DNA of 64,000 nucleotides, from positions 5,427,001-5,491,000 of the forward strand of contig NZ_CP149798.1 of NCBI RefSeq assembly GCF_037940415.1, given 5' to 3'. Shown here piece by piece: positions 43,985 through 52,253 of the stretch. Position numbers and translations under genes: made by a program. The notes under the pieces were generated by a model, which was not told the origin of the DNA, ran no database searches, and saw nothing but the letters and a program-made list of their open reading frames with translations. Source of the stretch: Streptomyces sp. f51. Lineage in GTDB: Bacteria; Actinomycetota; Actinomycetes; Streptomycetales; Streptomycetaceae. The first letter of the stretch is position 1. Every line of letters begins with the position of its first letter.

Positions 43985-46203
43985 TCACGACGACCGATGC
44001 CTTGCCCGTTGTCCTGGTGGCCCCGCCCCCGGACGCCCTGGTCATCCCGATGCAGCGTGCCCGGCCTGGCATCGATCTCGCCATGATGTCCCGCTTCGCG
44101 GAATCGAGTTGGTGCCTTTCCGACATGGAGAAGAAGGAGAGCGGGAGAGGGAAGACACTCCACTGGGGTACGGTTCCGGAGCCGCTGCGGGCATCCCTAA
44201 AGCACGTGACCTGGGCGTTGATCAATCTCCCCACCCCGGACTTCGTGCTGAAGCGACCTGGGTCGACGGCCCGTCCTTCAATTGCAGCTGGCACGGTTGA
44301 GGCGGCCTGGGTTGCCTGGAGGCACTTCGCCCGCTGGCTTGTGGCCCGACAGATCACCAGCCTCGACCAGGTGACCGTATCCGACCTGCGGGACTACGCG
44401 GGCCATCTGCGAGGACTCGGCCGTACCTGGGCACACGACCGGAACTGGCTCTTCGCGATCACCAGAATGTGGGCCTACAGCCCGTTCCTTCTGCCGAGCG
44501 ACCGGCTCTGCATGCCCCCCTGGGACAACCCCGAGGTGGAGCTGACCGAGTTTCTGGGCGAGAACGACGATCCGCCCCGTGGTGAGAACTCCACTGAGGT
44601 GATCCATCCTGCAACCATGGCCCCATTGCTGATCTGGGCCCTACGGATGATCACCGACATCGCCCCCGGCATCCTGGCCGCCGTCCGCGAGCGGCGACGC
44701 CTGCTCGGCAACGTCGTCCGGACCGGCCAGAAGGGGAATGCCAGGCCCACAGCCGAGGCCAGGCGGTTGATCCGGGACTACTTCGAGGAGTTACGGTCGA
44801 CTGGCCGGCCGATCCCGACTTACGAAGGCCCCGGGGCGCCAACGATCGCGCTTACCCGCGGCTCACGGAACCCGAAGGACAGATTCCCCATCGGTTGGAC
44901 CTTCATCGCGGGCATACTCGGCGTTAGCGCGGCACAAGTCTACGTATTTGCGCGGGACTTCCCCGAGGAACTCGACGGGCTGACCCTCGCTGCGGGCTCC
45001 CCACTGGACGTTCCGATCGCAGCTCTCGACGGACGCCCCTGGACACCACAGATCACCTTTGACCAGACACGCGAGCTGGCCCCTCGCCTCTCTACAGCGG
45101 CGCTGATCGTCATCACCTACCTCTCTGGAATGCGTTCCGAGGAGGCTCTTCACCTTGAGCGCGGCTGCTGTTCCAGGGAGGAGGGAGAGGCAGGGACGGT
45201 CCGCTACCGGGTGAAAGGGCGCCACTTCAAGGGTGTGACTGGTGAGGACGGCAACACGATCCCAGAGGGGGAGATGCGGCCCGAGCCTTGGACTGTGATT
45301 GACCTGGTCCACCGAGCCATCGCGGTCGCCGAGGAGCTGACCGACGAGAGGCTGCTGTTCCCGCGCTCGCTGACCACCCACCGCACAACAGCAGTACACA
45401 AAGGCGAAGCCCTTTCCGCTGAGATGGCGAAGGACCGCATTCAGTCCTTCATGTCCTGGGCCAACCGACTTGCCGCTGCCCACGGTCGTTCACATGAGCT
45501 GATCCCGCCGGATCCAAATGGAATCGTGGCCCTGGGCCGGTTCCGCCGCACGGTCGCTTGGCACATCTACCGCCAGCCCGGCGGGCGAGTTGCTCTCGGG
45601 ATTCAGTACGGACATGTCGGCGCTTCGATGAGTGAGTCGTACGGCGCCCGGACCCGGTTCGACATGCTCGACGTCCTGGACTTTGAGCAAGGCCTGGCGA
45701 TGGCGGACACCCTGGCCGAGGCAGCCGATCGACTGGAGGAAGGCGACCACGTCAGCGGAACCGCAGCTGGTCGCTACGTCGACGCAGTCCGCGAATTCAA
45801 GGCCCGCTACGAGGGCGTCTTCCTGACCAAGAACCAGATCAAGGCTCTGCCGACCGACCCCAGCCTGCGGATCTATGAGAACCCTAAGGCGTTCCTGACC
45901 TGCAATTACGACCCTTTCAAGGCGTTGTGTCATCGCGACCGGGCTCCTGGCCCCTCTGGCCAGCGAACGCCGAGCCTTGACCGCTGCCACAAGGCATGCG
46001 CAAACATTTCTCGCTCGGACACGCATATGACCCGCGTTCAGGACGAGATCGACAGCATCCGCGGCGAACTCACGGATGACGCGTTGCCACAGCCACTCAG
46101 AACGCGCCTGCAACAGCGCGGCGAAATGCTCGGAGAGATCGTTACCCAGCACGAAGCCAGCCGCGTTCCGCTGGCTACAGCGGCCGGGGAGACCGAAACG
46201 TGA
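43981..46203 (+). CDS. Element 2 tyrosine recombinase C
   Basis: This 740-residue protein is homologous to element 1 recombinase C. Box I is YLSGMRSEEALHLERG; the box II region is GRFRRTVAWHIYRQPGG, again without the leading His; and the end block is QYGHVGASMSESYGA with the nucleophilic Tyr. A C-terminal Cys module (FLTCNYDPFKALCHRD, then DRCHKACAN) matches the one in element 1. GTG at 43981 overlaps the B stop, and the stop overlaps the next gene. A longer upstream frame exists but lies inside gene B and is rejected. Confidence 0.83.
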   Translation: MITTTDALPVVLVAPPPDALVIPMQRARPGIDLAMMSRFAESSWCLSDMEKKESGRGKTLHWGTVPEPLRASLKHVTWALINLPTPDFVLKRPGSTARPSIAAGTVEAAWVAWRHFARWLVARQITSLDQVTVSDLRDYAGHLRGLGRTWAHDRNWLFAITRMWAYSPFLLPSDRLCMPPWDNPEVELTEFLGENDDPPRGENSTEVIHPATMAPLLIWALRMITDIAPGILAAVRERRRLLGNVVRTGQKGNARPTAEARRLIRDYFEELRSTGRPIPTYEGPGAPTIALTRGSRNPKDRFPIGWTFIAGILGVSAAQVYVFARDFPEELDGLTLAAGSPLDVPIAALDGRPWTPQITFDQTRELAPRLSTAALIVITYLSGMRSEEALHLERGCCSREEGEAGTVRYRVKGRHFKGVTGEDGNTIPEGEMRPEPWTVIDLVHRAIAVAEELTDERLLFPRSLTTHRTTAVHKGEALSAEMAKDRIQSFMSWANRLAAAHGRSHELIPPDPNGIVALGRFRRTVAWHIYRQPGGRVALGIQYGHVGASMSESYGARTRFDMLDVLDFEQGLAMADTLAEAADRLEEGDHVSGTAAGRYVDAVREFKARYEGVFLTKNQIKALPTDPSLRIYENPKAFLTCNYDPFKALCHRDRAPGPSGQRTPSLDRCHKACANISRSDTHMTRVQDEIDSIRGELTDDALPQPLRTRLQQRGEMLGEIVTQHEASRVPLATAAGETET

Positions 46204-46739
46204 CCGAGACGCAGGCAAACGAGGAGCCTCCCGCGGCCGAACCGCACCTGGCCACCACCATCGCCACCACGATCGGCACGGTGCTTGCTCAGTCAGCCCA
46301 GGCCCGTACCACCGAGGAAGCCGCTGAGATCCAAGCCATCACCGATGCCATGATCCGCCTACTGGTCGGAGTGCCATTGCGATCGGACGGGCAGTTGACC
46401 GTGAAGTCGCTCGCCGAAGAAGCGGGCCTCAAGCGCAACAAGCTCACCCACAAGCACACGGGCATGAAGGACCTCTTCTATGCCTTGGTGAAGTCACAGG
46501 ACAGCCGGCCACGGATCGCGGACGATCTGCAGCACCGCAACGAGCAGCTCAAGGAGAAACTCAAGAGAGCCGTCAAAGCTCGCTCGACGCTGGAAACACA
46601 GGTCAAACAGCTTGTCAGGGTCGTGCACGTCCTGGAAGTGGAGAATCGCCAACTGCGACAGTCGGCCGGGGCTGGCGGGGTCGTCCGCGTGTTCCCGAGC
46701 GGCGCCAAAGCCGCCACCACTGATCCTCTGGCGACATAG
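46200..46739 (+). CDS. Element 2 small HTH/coiled-coil protein (TnpC-like)
   Basis: This 179-residue protein closes the recombinase operon. A helix-turn-helix is visible near residues 70-92 (LTVKSLAEEAGLKRNKLTHK), and a long coiled coil spans about residues 105-155. It occupies the same place as the small protein in element 1 but is longer at the N-terminus and only weakly similar. An accessory role in recombination is inferred from position and from Tn554 TnpC. A 16-bp dyad (GCAGGTC-CT-GACCTGC, 46839-46854) about 100 bp downstream may be a terminator or operator. Confidence 0.75.
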   Translation: MTETQANEEPPAAEPHLATTIATTIGTVLAQSAQARTTEEAAEIQAITDAMIRLLVGVPLRSDGQLTVKSLAEEAGLKRNKLTHKHTGMKDLFYALVKSQDSRPRIADDLQHRNEQLKEKLKRAVKARSTLETQVKQLVRVVHVLEVENRQLRQSAGAGGVVRVFPSGAKAATTDPLAT

Positions 46740-46838
46740 CGGAAGAGACCAGAGAGCCAAGATGATCAGACGACTGCGCCCACGGGTTGATCTCCGCGGC
46801 TGAGAGCGGACAGCTCAAGATCCTCGTAGGCGGACAAG

Positions 46839-46854
46839 GCAGGTCCTGACCTGC
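46839..46854. promoter_or_regulatory. Palindrome GCAGGTC-CT-GACCTGC downstream of the recombinase operon
   Basis: The arms are perfectly complementary with two central bases. It is too compact for a normal terminator loop and lies just before the next small gene, so an operator is as likely as a transcription end. Confidence 0.35.
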
Positions 46855-46903
46855 GGACAGCCGACCTCCCCTTCTGCGACCCAGACATGTCGATTCCGAA
46901 CAG

Positions 46904-47269
46904 GTGATCCCTTCGGGGGTTGGCTCGATGCTGCCTGGCAGCGGACCAAATCATCCTCCGGACCGGACGGATCGTGACATGTTTACCCTCGCCGCAGCTC
47001 TGAAGGGCAAGCGCCCACCCGTCCCTGAGATCGCGAAGAAACCGATCACTAAGACGGCGAAAAGCGCGGCCAAGAACCCCTCGGCCGCTTCGCTCCAACG
47101 GGTGCCCGCCGAGACCGAGACCGCCGCGGTGGACGACGGCCGGCAGCTACGGCCCAAACCCGTGCGCATCCGTCGGCCCGAGGACTTGCTCATCCTCGAG
47201 GAGGCCGACTTCCGTGAGGACCTCCAGACCCAGCCCCCTGAACACGGAGATTCGAAGCCGGACGCATGA
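46904..47269 (+). CDS. Hypothetical small basic protein
   Basis: This protein of up to 121 residues is unrecognised. The part from the internal ATG at 46979 (MFTLAAALKGKRPPVPEIAK) has strong G/C third-position bias and looks coding. The stretch upstream from GTG 46904 is less convincing. It is rich in Lys, Pro and Ala, with no membrane segment and no known motif. It follows the recombinase operon on the same strand. The next 246 bp (47270-47515) show nothing supported. Confidence 0.4.
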   Translation: MIPSGVGSMLPGSGPNHPPDRTDRDMFTLAAALKGKRPPVPEIAKKPITKTAKSAAKNPSAASLQRVPAETETAAVDDGRQLRPKPVRIRRPEDLLILEEADFREDLQTQPPEHGDSKPDA

Positions 47270-47515
47270 CCAATCTCAGTGTTAACCGCTGACGGCTGCT
47301 GCTCCCGCCCGGAATCACCCACTGGGTCGCGTGCGAAACTGGCTGGCCTTTCATGGTGCACTCGCTTGGGAGATGGACCGACGGGCGCCCGCAAGGTGGT
47401 GACGATAATTTCCCGTGGTTGTCAGGTTTCTCTGTTTCGCTTCTGACGCGTAAGGCATGTAACCGACGGAACATCGGGGCTCATGTGCAGTATTAGGGGT
47501 TACCGGTATAGCCGT

Positions 47516-47830
47516 TCATTGTCTCGGTTCGAGATCCGCCGCGAACAGGACGGCAGCTGCCTTAAGGATTCCGTTGAGGCGGCGCAGGTCAGCGTTCTCC
47601 TTCTCAAGCTGACGAATTCGGGCAGTGGTGCCAGCGGAAGTTTCAGCCTTTCGACCAGCTTCCGCATCGGCTTTTTTAACCCAGTGCCGTAGTACTTCTG
47701 GGTGGACCCCCAATAGTTCCCCCACCTGTCGCACGCGGCTGGAGCGTCCAGGGCTGGTCGACCTCGTCTCAATGACCATCCGGACTGCCCGCTCAATCAG
47801 TTCTGGCGGGTACTTCCTCGGGGCCGGCAT
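47516..47830 (-). CDS. IS3-family transposase OrfA remnant
   Basis: This 104-residue OrfA-like protein has an HTH (APRKYPPELIERAVRMVIE and VRQVGELLGVHPEVLRHWVK) followed by a leucine-zipper segment (RIRQLEKENADLRRLNGILK). Normally orfB with the DDE domain follows after a frameshift. Here the sequence downstream on this strand (below 47516) shows no DDE reading frame, so the insertion sequence is truncated. OrfA alone would bind but not transpose DNA. ATG at 47830 is the conserved start. Confidence 0.8.
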   Translation of the reverse strand: MPAPRKYPPELIERAVRMVIETRSTSPGRSSRVRQVGELLGVHPEVLRHWVKKADAEAGRKAETSAGTTARIRQLEKENADLRRLNGILKAAAVLFAADLEPRQ

Positions 47831-47915
47831 AGCGGCGTCCTCTCCAAGAAACCTGGCGTTGTCGACGGTCGCTTCTGGACTCGACAAGACTGAAGTACAG
47901 CACTTAGCGCCGATT

Positions 47916-48203
47916 ATGCACAACTGTTCATGGCAGTCAAATGAGCGCGGATGTCAAGTCAAGTTCGTGCCTCGCCTTGATTCGCCTGACCCTCAACTCC
48001 ACACCTTCGGCATGCATGTGCGTCGGTTGCGTGAGGCTCGTGGGCTCACTCTTGAGGAGCTCGCCAGTAGAAGTGGTATGAGCTTCCGCGGAGTGGTCTA
48101 CATCGAGCACGGACGTCGCAACCCAAGCTTGACCACCTTGATCAAGCTTGCCCGCGGCTTGCAGGCCGAGCCATCCACGCTCCTTGCGGTCTTCGACAGT
48201 TAG
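47916..48203 (+). CDS. XRE-family transcriptional regulator
   Basis: This protein of about 95 residues has a full HTH_XRE domain: FGMHVRRLREARGLTLEELA, SRSGMSFRGVVYIEHGRRNP and SLTTLIKLARGLQAEPSTLL. The start is uncertain: ATG at 47916, GTG at 47967 and ATG at 48012 are in frame, and the last would leave only the domain. The DNA-binding target is unknown. It is divergent from the IS3 remnant. Confidence 0.7.
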   Translation: MHNCSWQSNERGCQVKFVPRLDSPDPQLHTFGMHVRRLREARGLTLEELASRSGMSFRGVVYIEHGRRNPSLTTLIKLARGLQAEPSTLLAVFDS

Positions 48204-48365
48204 GGCTGGAGCGGTGGCTGAACCGCTCCGGGTCGCATGGAGCTTTCTTCTACCGCGACACCTTGCCGATCACGTTCGTTTCGCCGGAATCTTCGTCGAC
48301 AACCGTGAACGCCTGCTTCATTGGCGTTTTCAGCGCCGGGCAACACCTGCAGGCGACGGCTTCGG

Positions 48366-48500
48366 CGTTGGCGCGGAAGGCTTCGTCGGCGAGGAGGTGG
48401 GCGGGCGGGGGTGGCGGTCAGGCGGGTGCCGCCGCCGTCGGCCTGGCGGTCGCGGCGCAGGACGCCTGAACAGAAGCCCCCGGTGACCGGTAGCCGCAGG
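48366..48500 (-). pseudogene. Fragment of a trypsin-like protease gene
   Basis: Read on the minus strand, the segment encodes TGGFCSGVLRRDRQADGGGT, then RLTA, then, after a frame change, AHLLADEAFRAN. This aligns with GGDMLCGVVRRDRQAEGGTR and LTASATAHLLADPEFRN of the intact protease-NTPase-TPR protein at 57712-61485. The DNA is also clearly similar to 60800-60905. It is a relic of a second gene of the same kind. Confidence 0.7.
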
Positions 48501-48604
48501 GCGGGCGATCTGGCCCCGGCAATTCCGAGACGGTGTCTGTCCGTCCTCCGCGGCGCGATGAGGTCCCAGTCCTCGTCATCCAGGAAGAAGGAGCGCTCCG
48601 GCTC

Positions 48605-48650
48605 GGCCCTCTGCTCGCGAAGCTGCCGCGAAGTGACAGGTAGCTCTGTG
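48605..48650 (-). repeat. Dispersed repeat, copy C (inverted)
   Basis: On the minus strand it reads AGAGCTACCTGTCACTTCGC followed by GGCAGCTTCG. It matches copies at about 50545-50595 and 52333-52380 over roughly 45 bp with a few mismatches. Confidence 0.65.
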
Positions 48651-48817
48651 TAGTCGATGGTCTGCCGGGCCCGCCGCGCCGGTGACTCCAGCGAGGGAAA
48701 GCCAACATTTCAGTTGGGGCGCCAGAGGGTACTCGACGGCCGCGGCATCTGAGGCCTCAGCGCCCAGCCCGGCCGCGGGCAAGCAGGTCCCCGGCCGGGC
48801 AGGTCATCGGGCGCTGG

Positions 48818-49006
48818 TCAGTTGATCTTCTGGCTGATCTCCCAGACCAGCCGCAGGAGTTGGATCACGGTGGAAACGATAGTGATCTTGTCGTTGCGGC
48901 GGCCCTCGGGCCTCCGGGCCGTCGAGCGACTCATGCTCGGCCGACGCCCGGCACGGCCCGCAGGAGCCCGTCCTGGGCGGTTGCTCTTCTTCCTGTTCTT
49001 GGCCAC
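48818..49006 (-). CDS. Possible small basic protein
   Basis: This 62-residue protein is Arg/Lys-rich at the N-terminus and ends with a hydrophobic helix (KITIVSTVIQLLRLVWEISQ), which may be membrane-associated. Codon use has strong G/C third positions. GTG at 49006 is preceded by GAGGGG at a slightly long distance. It has no recognised family. It could still be a chance frame. Confidence 0.4.
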   Translation of the reverse strand: MAKNRKKSNRPGRAPAGRAGRRPSMSRSTARRPEGRRNDKITIVSTVIQLLRLVWEISQKIN

Positions 49007-49118
49007 TGGAACGGTTTCCCCTCGATTGATCTCGCCGACCTTGCCCAGGCCGGCACCGGGAGCACCCCGGCACCACTAGATTTCTCCATCTGGGACAGCA
49101 ATCGAAGTCGCCGTGGGC

Positions 49119-49305
49119 GACCCTTTGGCCCGCATAAAGTCTTCTGTTGCTAAGCCATTTCTGCTGGTCAACGAGACGTGAGCATGCGGCCAAAGGGTCG
49201 ATGGTCGATCCGTCAGGGCCGAGAACCCTTTGGCCCGCATAAAGCCTTCTGTTGCTAAGCCATTTCTGCAGGTCAACGAGACGTGAGCATGCGGCCAAAG
49301 GGTCG
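49119..49305. repeat. Two tandem 81-bp repeats, each a long imperfect palindrome
   Basis: Copies at 49119-49200 and 49225-49305 differ at only a few positions and have a period of 105 bp. Each begins CCCTTTGGCC-C-GCAT and ends ATGCGGCCAAAGGG, a 14-bp stem with one bulge. Inside is a second complementary pair (TCTGTTG with CAACGAGA) around a loop containing AAGCCATTTCTGC. The second copy ends 12 bp before the start of the next gene, just upstream of its ribosome site. Confidence 0.85.
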
Positions 49306-49317
49306 AAATAGGGGGTT

Positions 49318-50292
49318 GTGGTGCCGAGGATCGCAGACCGGCGAGCGGCGCGCCTGGCGGACCTGGAGGAGATGGAGTCGCACTTGGAGCGGACGACGCG
49401 CCTGTGCTCATCGCTGCATACTGCCGCGACACATCGGTTGAACAAGTTCATGATCCGGAGCAGCTTCTTCTTCACCGAGCCCGACGAGACAGGTACACCC
49501 CCCATCGTTCGAATCGCCGCACCCCGGGGGGTCAACCTCCAGCTGTACCTGCTGATCCTCTTCGAGGCCCAGTGCCGGAAGCGCAACGGCTTCGCTGGGC
49601 CCAGCCCGCTTCCCCTTAACAGTCGCGAGGAAGTTCACTCCTGGACCAGCCTCACGTTTTCGAAGGCGACGCAGAACGACGGGCTCAAAGCCCCCATCTC
49701 CGCTCGGGCCAACCGTGAGCGCCAAGTCCGCTCCGCCCTGAAACGGCTGGCCGACGAGGGACTGATCCAGCGCAACGTCGGCACTCCACCCCGGGCGGTG
49801 ATGGCGCTCGACGAGTCCGGTAAGCAGCGCAAGGAGACGGCCTACTACCACGTCCCTGATCCCTTCGAAAGCGTCATCACGATCCCCACGGAGTTCGTGA
49901 CACAGGGCTGGCTCTACCTGCTGACTCCCGCCGAGATCAGGTTCTACTTCGCTTTCCGCCACCTGGAGAAGCGCTACCTGAGGAGGGCGGGCGCCTACTT
50001 CTCCCCGGAGGCGCGAACCTCCGAGTACTTCCTGACCCGGGACGTCTACGAGTCCCACCTGATGCTTGACCGCCTCGGCTTGATCCAGCGCGTCGCGGAC
50101 CCCAGACGGCGCTCCGACGGGAAACTGGTCGACTTCCCCTCCTACGCCAAGCGTGGAGAGAAGTGGCCCATCCACCTGTTCCAGCTGGGCGACGACACTC
50201 TTCTGCGTCAGCCGGCGCACGTTTCTGTGAGGCGCGCTCTGCTCAACAGGCCCCGACCCCAGCGGCCCCAGATCGGGCCGTTGTTTTCGTAG
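49318..50292 (+). CDS. Unknown protein with two winged-helix-like segments (possibly replication-initiator-like)
   Basis: This 324-residue protein is unrecognised by family. Two segments look like winged helices: ANRERQVRSALKRLADEGLIQRN (about residues 125-150) and TRDVYESHLMLDRLGLIQRV (about residues 238-260). A tandem pair of winged helices is typical of plasmid replication initiators and some DNA-binding regulators. The start is GTG at 49318 (or 49321), with GGGGG just upstream. Two palindromic repeats lie directly in front and may be its binding sites. A terminator follows at 50304. Confidence 0.6.
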   Translation: MVPRIADRRAARLADLEEMESHLERTTRLCSSLHTAATHRLNKFMIRSSFFFTEPDETGTPPIVRIAAPRGVNLQLYLLILFEAQCRKRNGFAGPSPLPLNSREEVHSWTSLTFSKATQNDGLKAPISARANRERQVRSALKRLADEGLIQRNVGTPPRAVMALDESGKQRKETAYYHVPDPFESVITIPTEFVTQGWLYLLTPAEIRFYFAFRHLEKRYLRRAGAYFSPEARTSEYFLTRDVYESHLMLDRLGLIQRVADPRRRSDGKLVDFPSYAKRGEKWPIHLFQLGDDTLLRQPAHVSVRRALLNRPRPQRPQIGPLFS

Positions 50293-50303
50293 TCGGTCAA
50301 CGT

Positions 50304-50331
50304 CCCGACCACGGCGGCCACCGTGGTCGGG
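50304..50331 (+). terminator. Terminator after the winged-helix gene
   Basis: CCCGACCACGG and CCGTGGTCGGG form a perfect 11-bp stem with a 6-nt loop, 12 bp after the stop codon. Confidence 0.7.
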
Positions 50332-50469
50332 TGCTGCCGCATCCCCAGTTCCACCCAGATCGGCTTGCCTCTTCCGCTTATGCCTGTGCGCGATTCCCCG
50401 TGGGTTCGTTCCGCCGTGGCCGCAGCACGTTGCCGCAGGCCGATGGGCTGGAGCGGGGTAGTGCGGCTG

Positions 50470-50520
50470 TCTGGATCATGATGCTTCTTCATGAATCCTG
50501 AAAAAGCATCATGATCCAGA
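50470..50520. repeat. Perfect 17-bp inverted repeat (AT-rich hairpin)
   Basis: TCTGGATCATGATGCTT at 50470-50486 is exactly complementary to 50504-50520, with a 17-nt loop (CTTCATGAATCCTGAAA-like). It is much richer in AT than local sequence and contains the palindrome ATCATGAT. It may be a bidirectional terminator, an operator or an element end. Confidence 0.75.
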
Positions 50521-51094
50521 TGCGGGTCGCCAGATTGGCTACAGAGAGCTACTTGACACTTCGCGGCAGCTTCGGGGGTGCAAGGCCGGCTCGGGACGCA
50601 TCGGCACCTCCTTCCCCCAGCAAGTTCATCTGTTCAGGTAGGTCACGCCTTTGGGCGCTGCCATGGGTCACGGAGTGTCGCAGCGCCTACGGGGGTAGCG
50701 CGGTTTAGGGACAACGGGATCCAGTCAAGAATCGAACATGTGAGTCAATCGCGATCGGATGCCTTACGATCGGACGTGTCGCAGTCAGGTTGGCGACCGG
50801 TCGAGCGCGAGCATTGCGGTGTAGATGCTGGCCGCACTAGGGTCGTCGTGGCGATCTTGGTCTGGTGAGGGCCTCTTCGTTTCTAGCCTGCTGGCGAGCC
50901 CTGGCGCTCAATTTCCGTGTCCTTGCGCGGGCTGGCTCGGTTAGGGCTATGTTGCCGAACGGCCCAGGCGGGCTTCTGGGGAGTTACGAGAGGGCCGGGG
51001 CTCGGATCCAGTGCCTGAGGGCGGTTCTGCCCTTCCGGTGCGTGAGTCAGAGCCCCTCATGGGGACAGAGTTTCGGGTGAGGACGGGGTGAGTC
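50521..51094. other. Gene-free stretch with dispersed repeat copy A
   Basis: No coding region is supported. Copy A of the dispersed repeat (AGAGCTACTTGACACTTCGC, then GGCAGCTTCGGGGGTGC) lies at about 50545-50595. The remainder probably holds the promoter of the next gene; a GATCGGA motif occurs twice (near 50753 and 50769). Confidence 0.5.
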
Positions 51095-51712
51095 ATGGCG
51101 GTTGCGTCGCGAGGACCAGTCGATGTGCTCTCGAAGTCAGTCCCGTCTGGAACGTTGATTCCGCGAGAGTCAAAGGTGCAAGCCGTGAACGCGTTCGGCG
51201 TGCAGGCCGTCGTCGCCTATCGACGCGACGCTGCCGAGTGTGAGAGGCGTGCTGCTGAAGGTACGCCCCCGCTGACCCGGCCAGACGTGCTGGATCTCCT
51301 CATGGGGCTGCCCGTGGGTGAGGCTGTGCCTGTCAATACCTTGAGTTCACCCGAACGGCGCGCGCTCAAGGCGGCGCCGAATGGTGTGGTCGTTCGAAGC
51401 GGTGGAACCGTGACCAGGCGGGTCGTCCAGCCCCTGCGTGTTGATCTTGCCATCGTGCCTGGCAGAGGCTGGGAATCGGCCATGGAGAAGGCGGAGCTCT
51501 TCACCCCGTTCTGCGCGCGTGCAGTTCTCGTGGAGCGCCCCTTGCGCCGCAAGGATGACGCGATACTGCAGGCGGACTTCTACGGTATCGGCCTCTTGGC
51601 TCTGATCGGCAATGAGTTGGACGTCCTGGTTCCGCCGCGGCCTTTCGTGAAGCGTCGGCACACGGTGGCTGGCTGGAAATTCCTCGAAGACCTGTACGCC
51701 CAGCTGGCTTAG
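51095..51712 (+). CDS. Hypothetical protein
   Basis: This 205-residue protein is of unknown family. Codon use is convincingly coding in the second half. The C-terminal part (KKD-type ADFYGIGLLALIGNELDVLV and PPRPFVKRRHTVAGWKFLED) has alternating hydrophobic strands and a conserved-looking WKFLEDLYAQL end. There are no membrane helices. ATG at 51095 has a GGGGTGAG ribosome site. A terminator hairpin follows 18 bp after the stop. Confidence 0.6.
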   Translation: MAVASRGPVDVLSKSVPSGTLIPRESKVQAVNAFGVQAVVAYRRDAAECERRAAEGTPPLTRPDVLDLLMGLPVGEAVPVNTLSSPERRALKAAPNGVVVRSGGTVTRRVVQPLRVDLAIVPGRGWESAMEKAELFTPFCARAVLVERPLRRKDDAILQADFYGIGLLALIGNELDVLVPPRPFVKRRHTVAGWKFLEDLYAQLA

Positions 51713-51730
51713 CGCAGCGGCTCCCGCGTG

Positions 51731-51770
51731 ACGGCCCGGTACTCCCGCAGCTCCGGGAGTGCCGGGCCGT
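51731..51770. terminator. Terminator hairpin shared by converging genes
   Basis: ACGGCCCGG-T-ACTCCCG and CGGGAGT-G-CCGGGCCGT form a long stem with one mismatch and a short loop. It lies between the convergent genes ending at 51712 and 51789. Confidence 0.75.
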
Positions 51771-51788
51771 GTTGGGTTGTTGCCGGGC

Positions 51789-52052
51789 TTATGAGTGGGC
51801 GAGTTCCTCCAGTAGCGCGTCGAGGAACTCTGGGTCGCCGTCGTCGTGGAGGCCGATCTGTGCACAGGTCATGCCGGCGGCGTGCAGGCGGTTGCGGGTG
51901 GTGGCGTGTCCGGGGTGGAGACGTTGAAGGTGTTGTGCGTTCGGGGTGGCTTCCTCGGTGCGGTCGAGGAGCGCGGCGAGCTGACGGGGTGTGAGGTGGG
52001 TGTGGCCGGTGGCGGCGAGGGCGCGTTGCACGGCTCGGTCGTAGGCGTTCAT
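51789..52052 (-). CDS. Small hypothetical protein
   Basis: This 87-residue helical protein is of unknown family. It contains LTPRQLAALLDRTEEATP and, near its end, an acidic EFLDALLEELAHS. G/C third-position bias is strong throughout. ATG at 52052 overlaps the stop of the gene at 52049-52234 by 4 bp, so both are probably co-translated. Confidence 0.6.
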   Translation of the reverse strand: MNAYDRAVQRALAATGHTHLTPRQLAALLDRTEEATPNAQHLQRLHPGHATTRNRLHAAGMTCAQIGLHDDGDPEFLDALLEELAHS

Positions 52053-52234
52053 GGGCGTCTACCGTAGCTGGGAACGATCCAACCCGGGGGAGGGTGTTGA
52101 ACGGCTTCCGAGGGCCATCCGTTCGGCTCGGCCGCGGTGTACTGGCCTGTCGACGCCAGCCGCCCCCTGCGTGCCCACTTCGCCACCAGGTCCTCGGGCA
52201 CGGCGATGTAACGCAGGGAGTCGGCCGGACCCAC
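52049..52234 (-). CDS. Small hypothetical protein, co-translated with the gene at 51789
   Basis: This 61-residue protein starts with GTG at 52234 and includes YIAVPEDLVAKWARRGRLAS, which looks like the recognition part of an excisionase/MerR-type helix-turn-helix. It ends ATGA, overlapping the next start. A hairpin at 52254-52280 lies upstream. It may be a small DNA-binding protein; this is tentative. Confidence 0.5.
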   Translation of the reverse strand: MGPADSLRYIAVPEDLVAKWARRGRLASTGQYTAAEPNGWPSEAVQHPPPGWIVPSYGRRP

Positions 52235-52253
52235 CGCATCGCCACTGTTCCGC

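Larger units (their letters stand above)
48204..48817. other. Degraded region without an intact gene
   Basis: No convincing complete reading frame is present. It contains a frameshifted fragment of a trypsin-type protease gene (48366-48500, minus strand) and an inverted copy of a dispersed repeat of about 45 bp (about 48605-48650). This composition suggests decayed cargo. Confidence 0.5.

Noticed and set aside
47270..47515. IS3 orfB downstream of the orfA remnant
   Set aside because: No reading frame with DDE-type motifs is present on the minus strand in this stretch; it appears to have been deleted.
49119..49305. CRISPR-like array
   Set aside because: There are only two units of 81 bp with one 24-bp gap, the units are long palindromes, and no cas genes are near.
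48804..49586. Minus-strand frame containing a repeated SRLVD-x-QKWLSNRRLYAG peptide
   Set aside because: The repeat has a 105-bp period, a multiple of three, so it repeats in every frame. The frame runs antisense into the gene at 49318, and the palindromic DNA explains it better.
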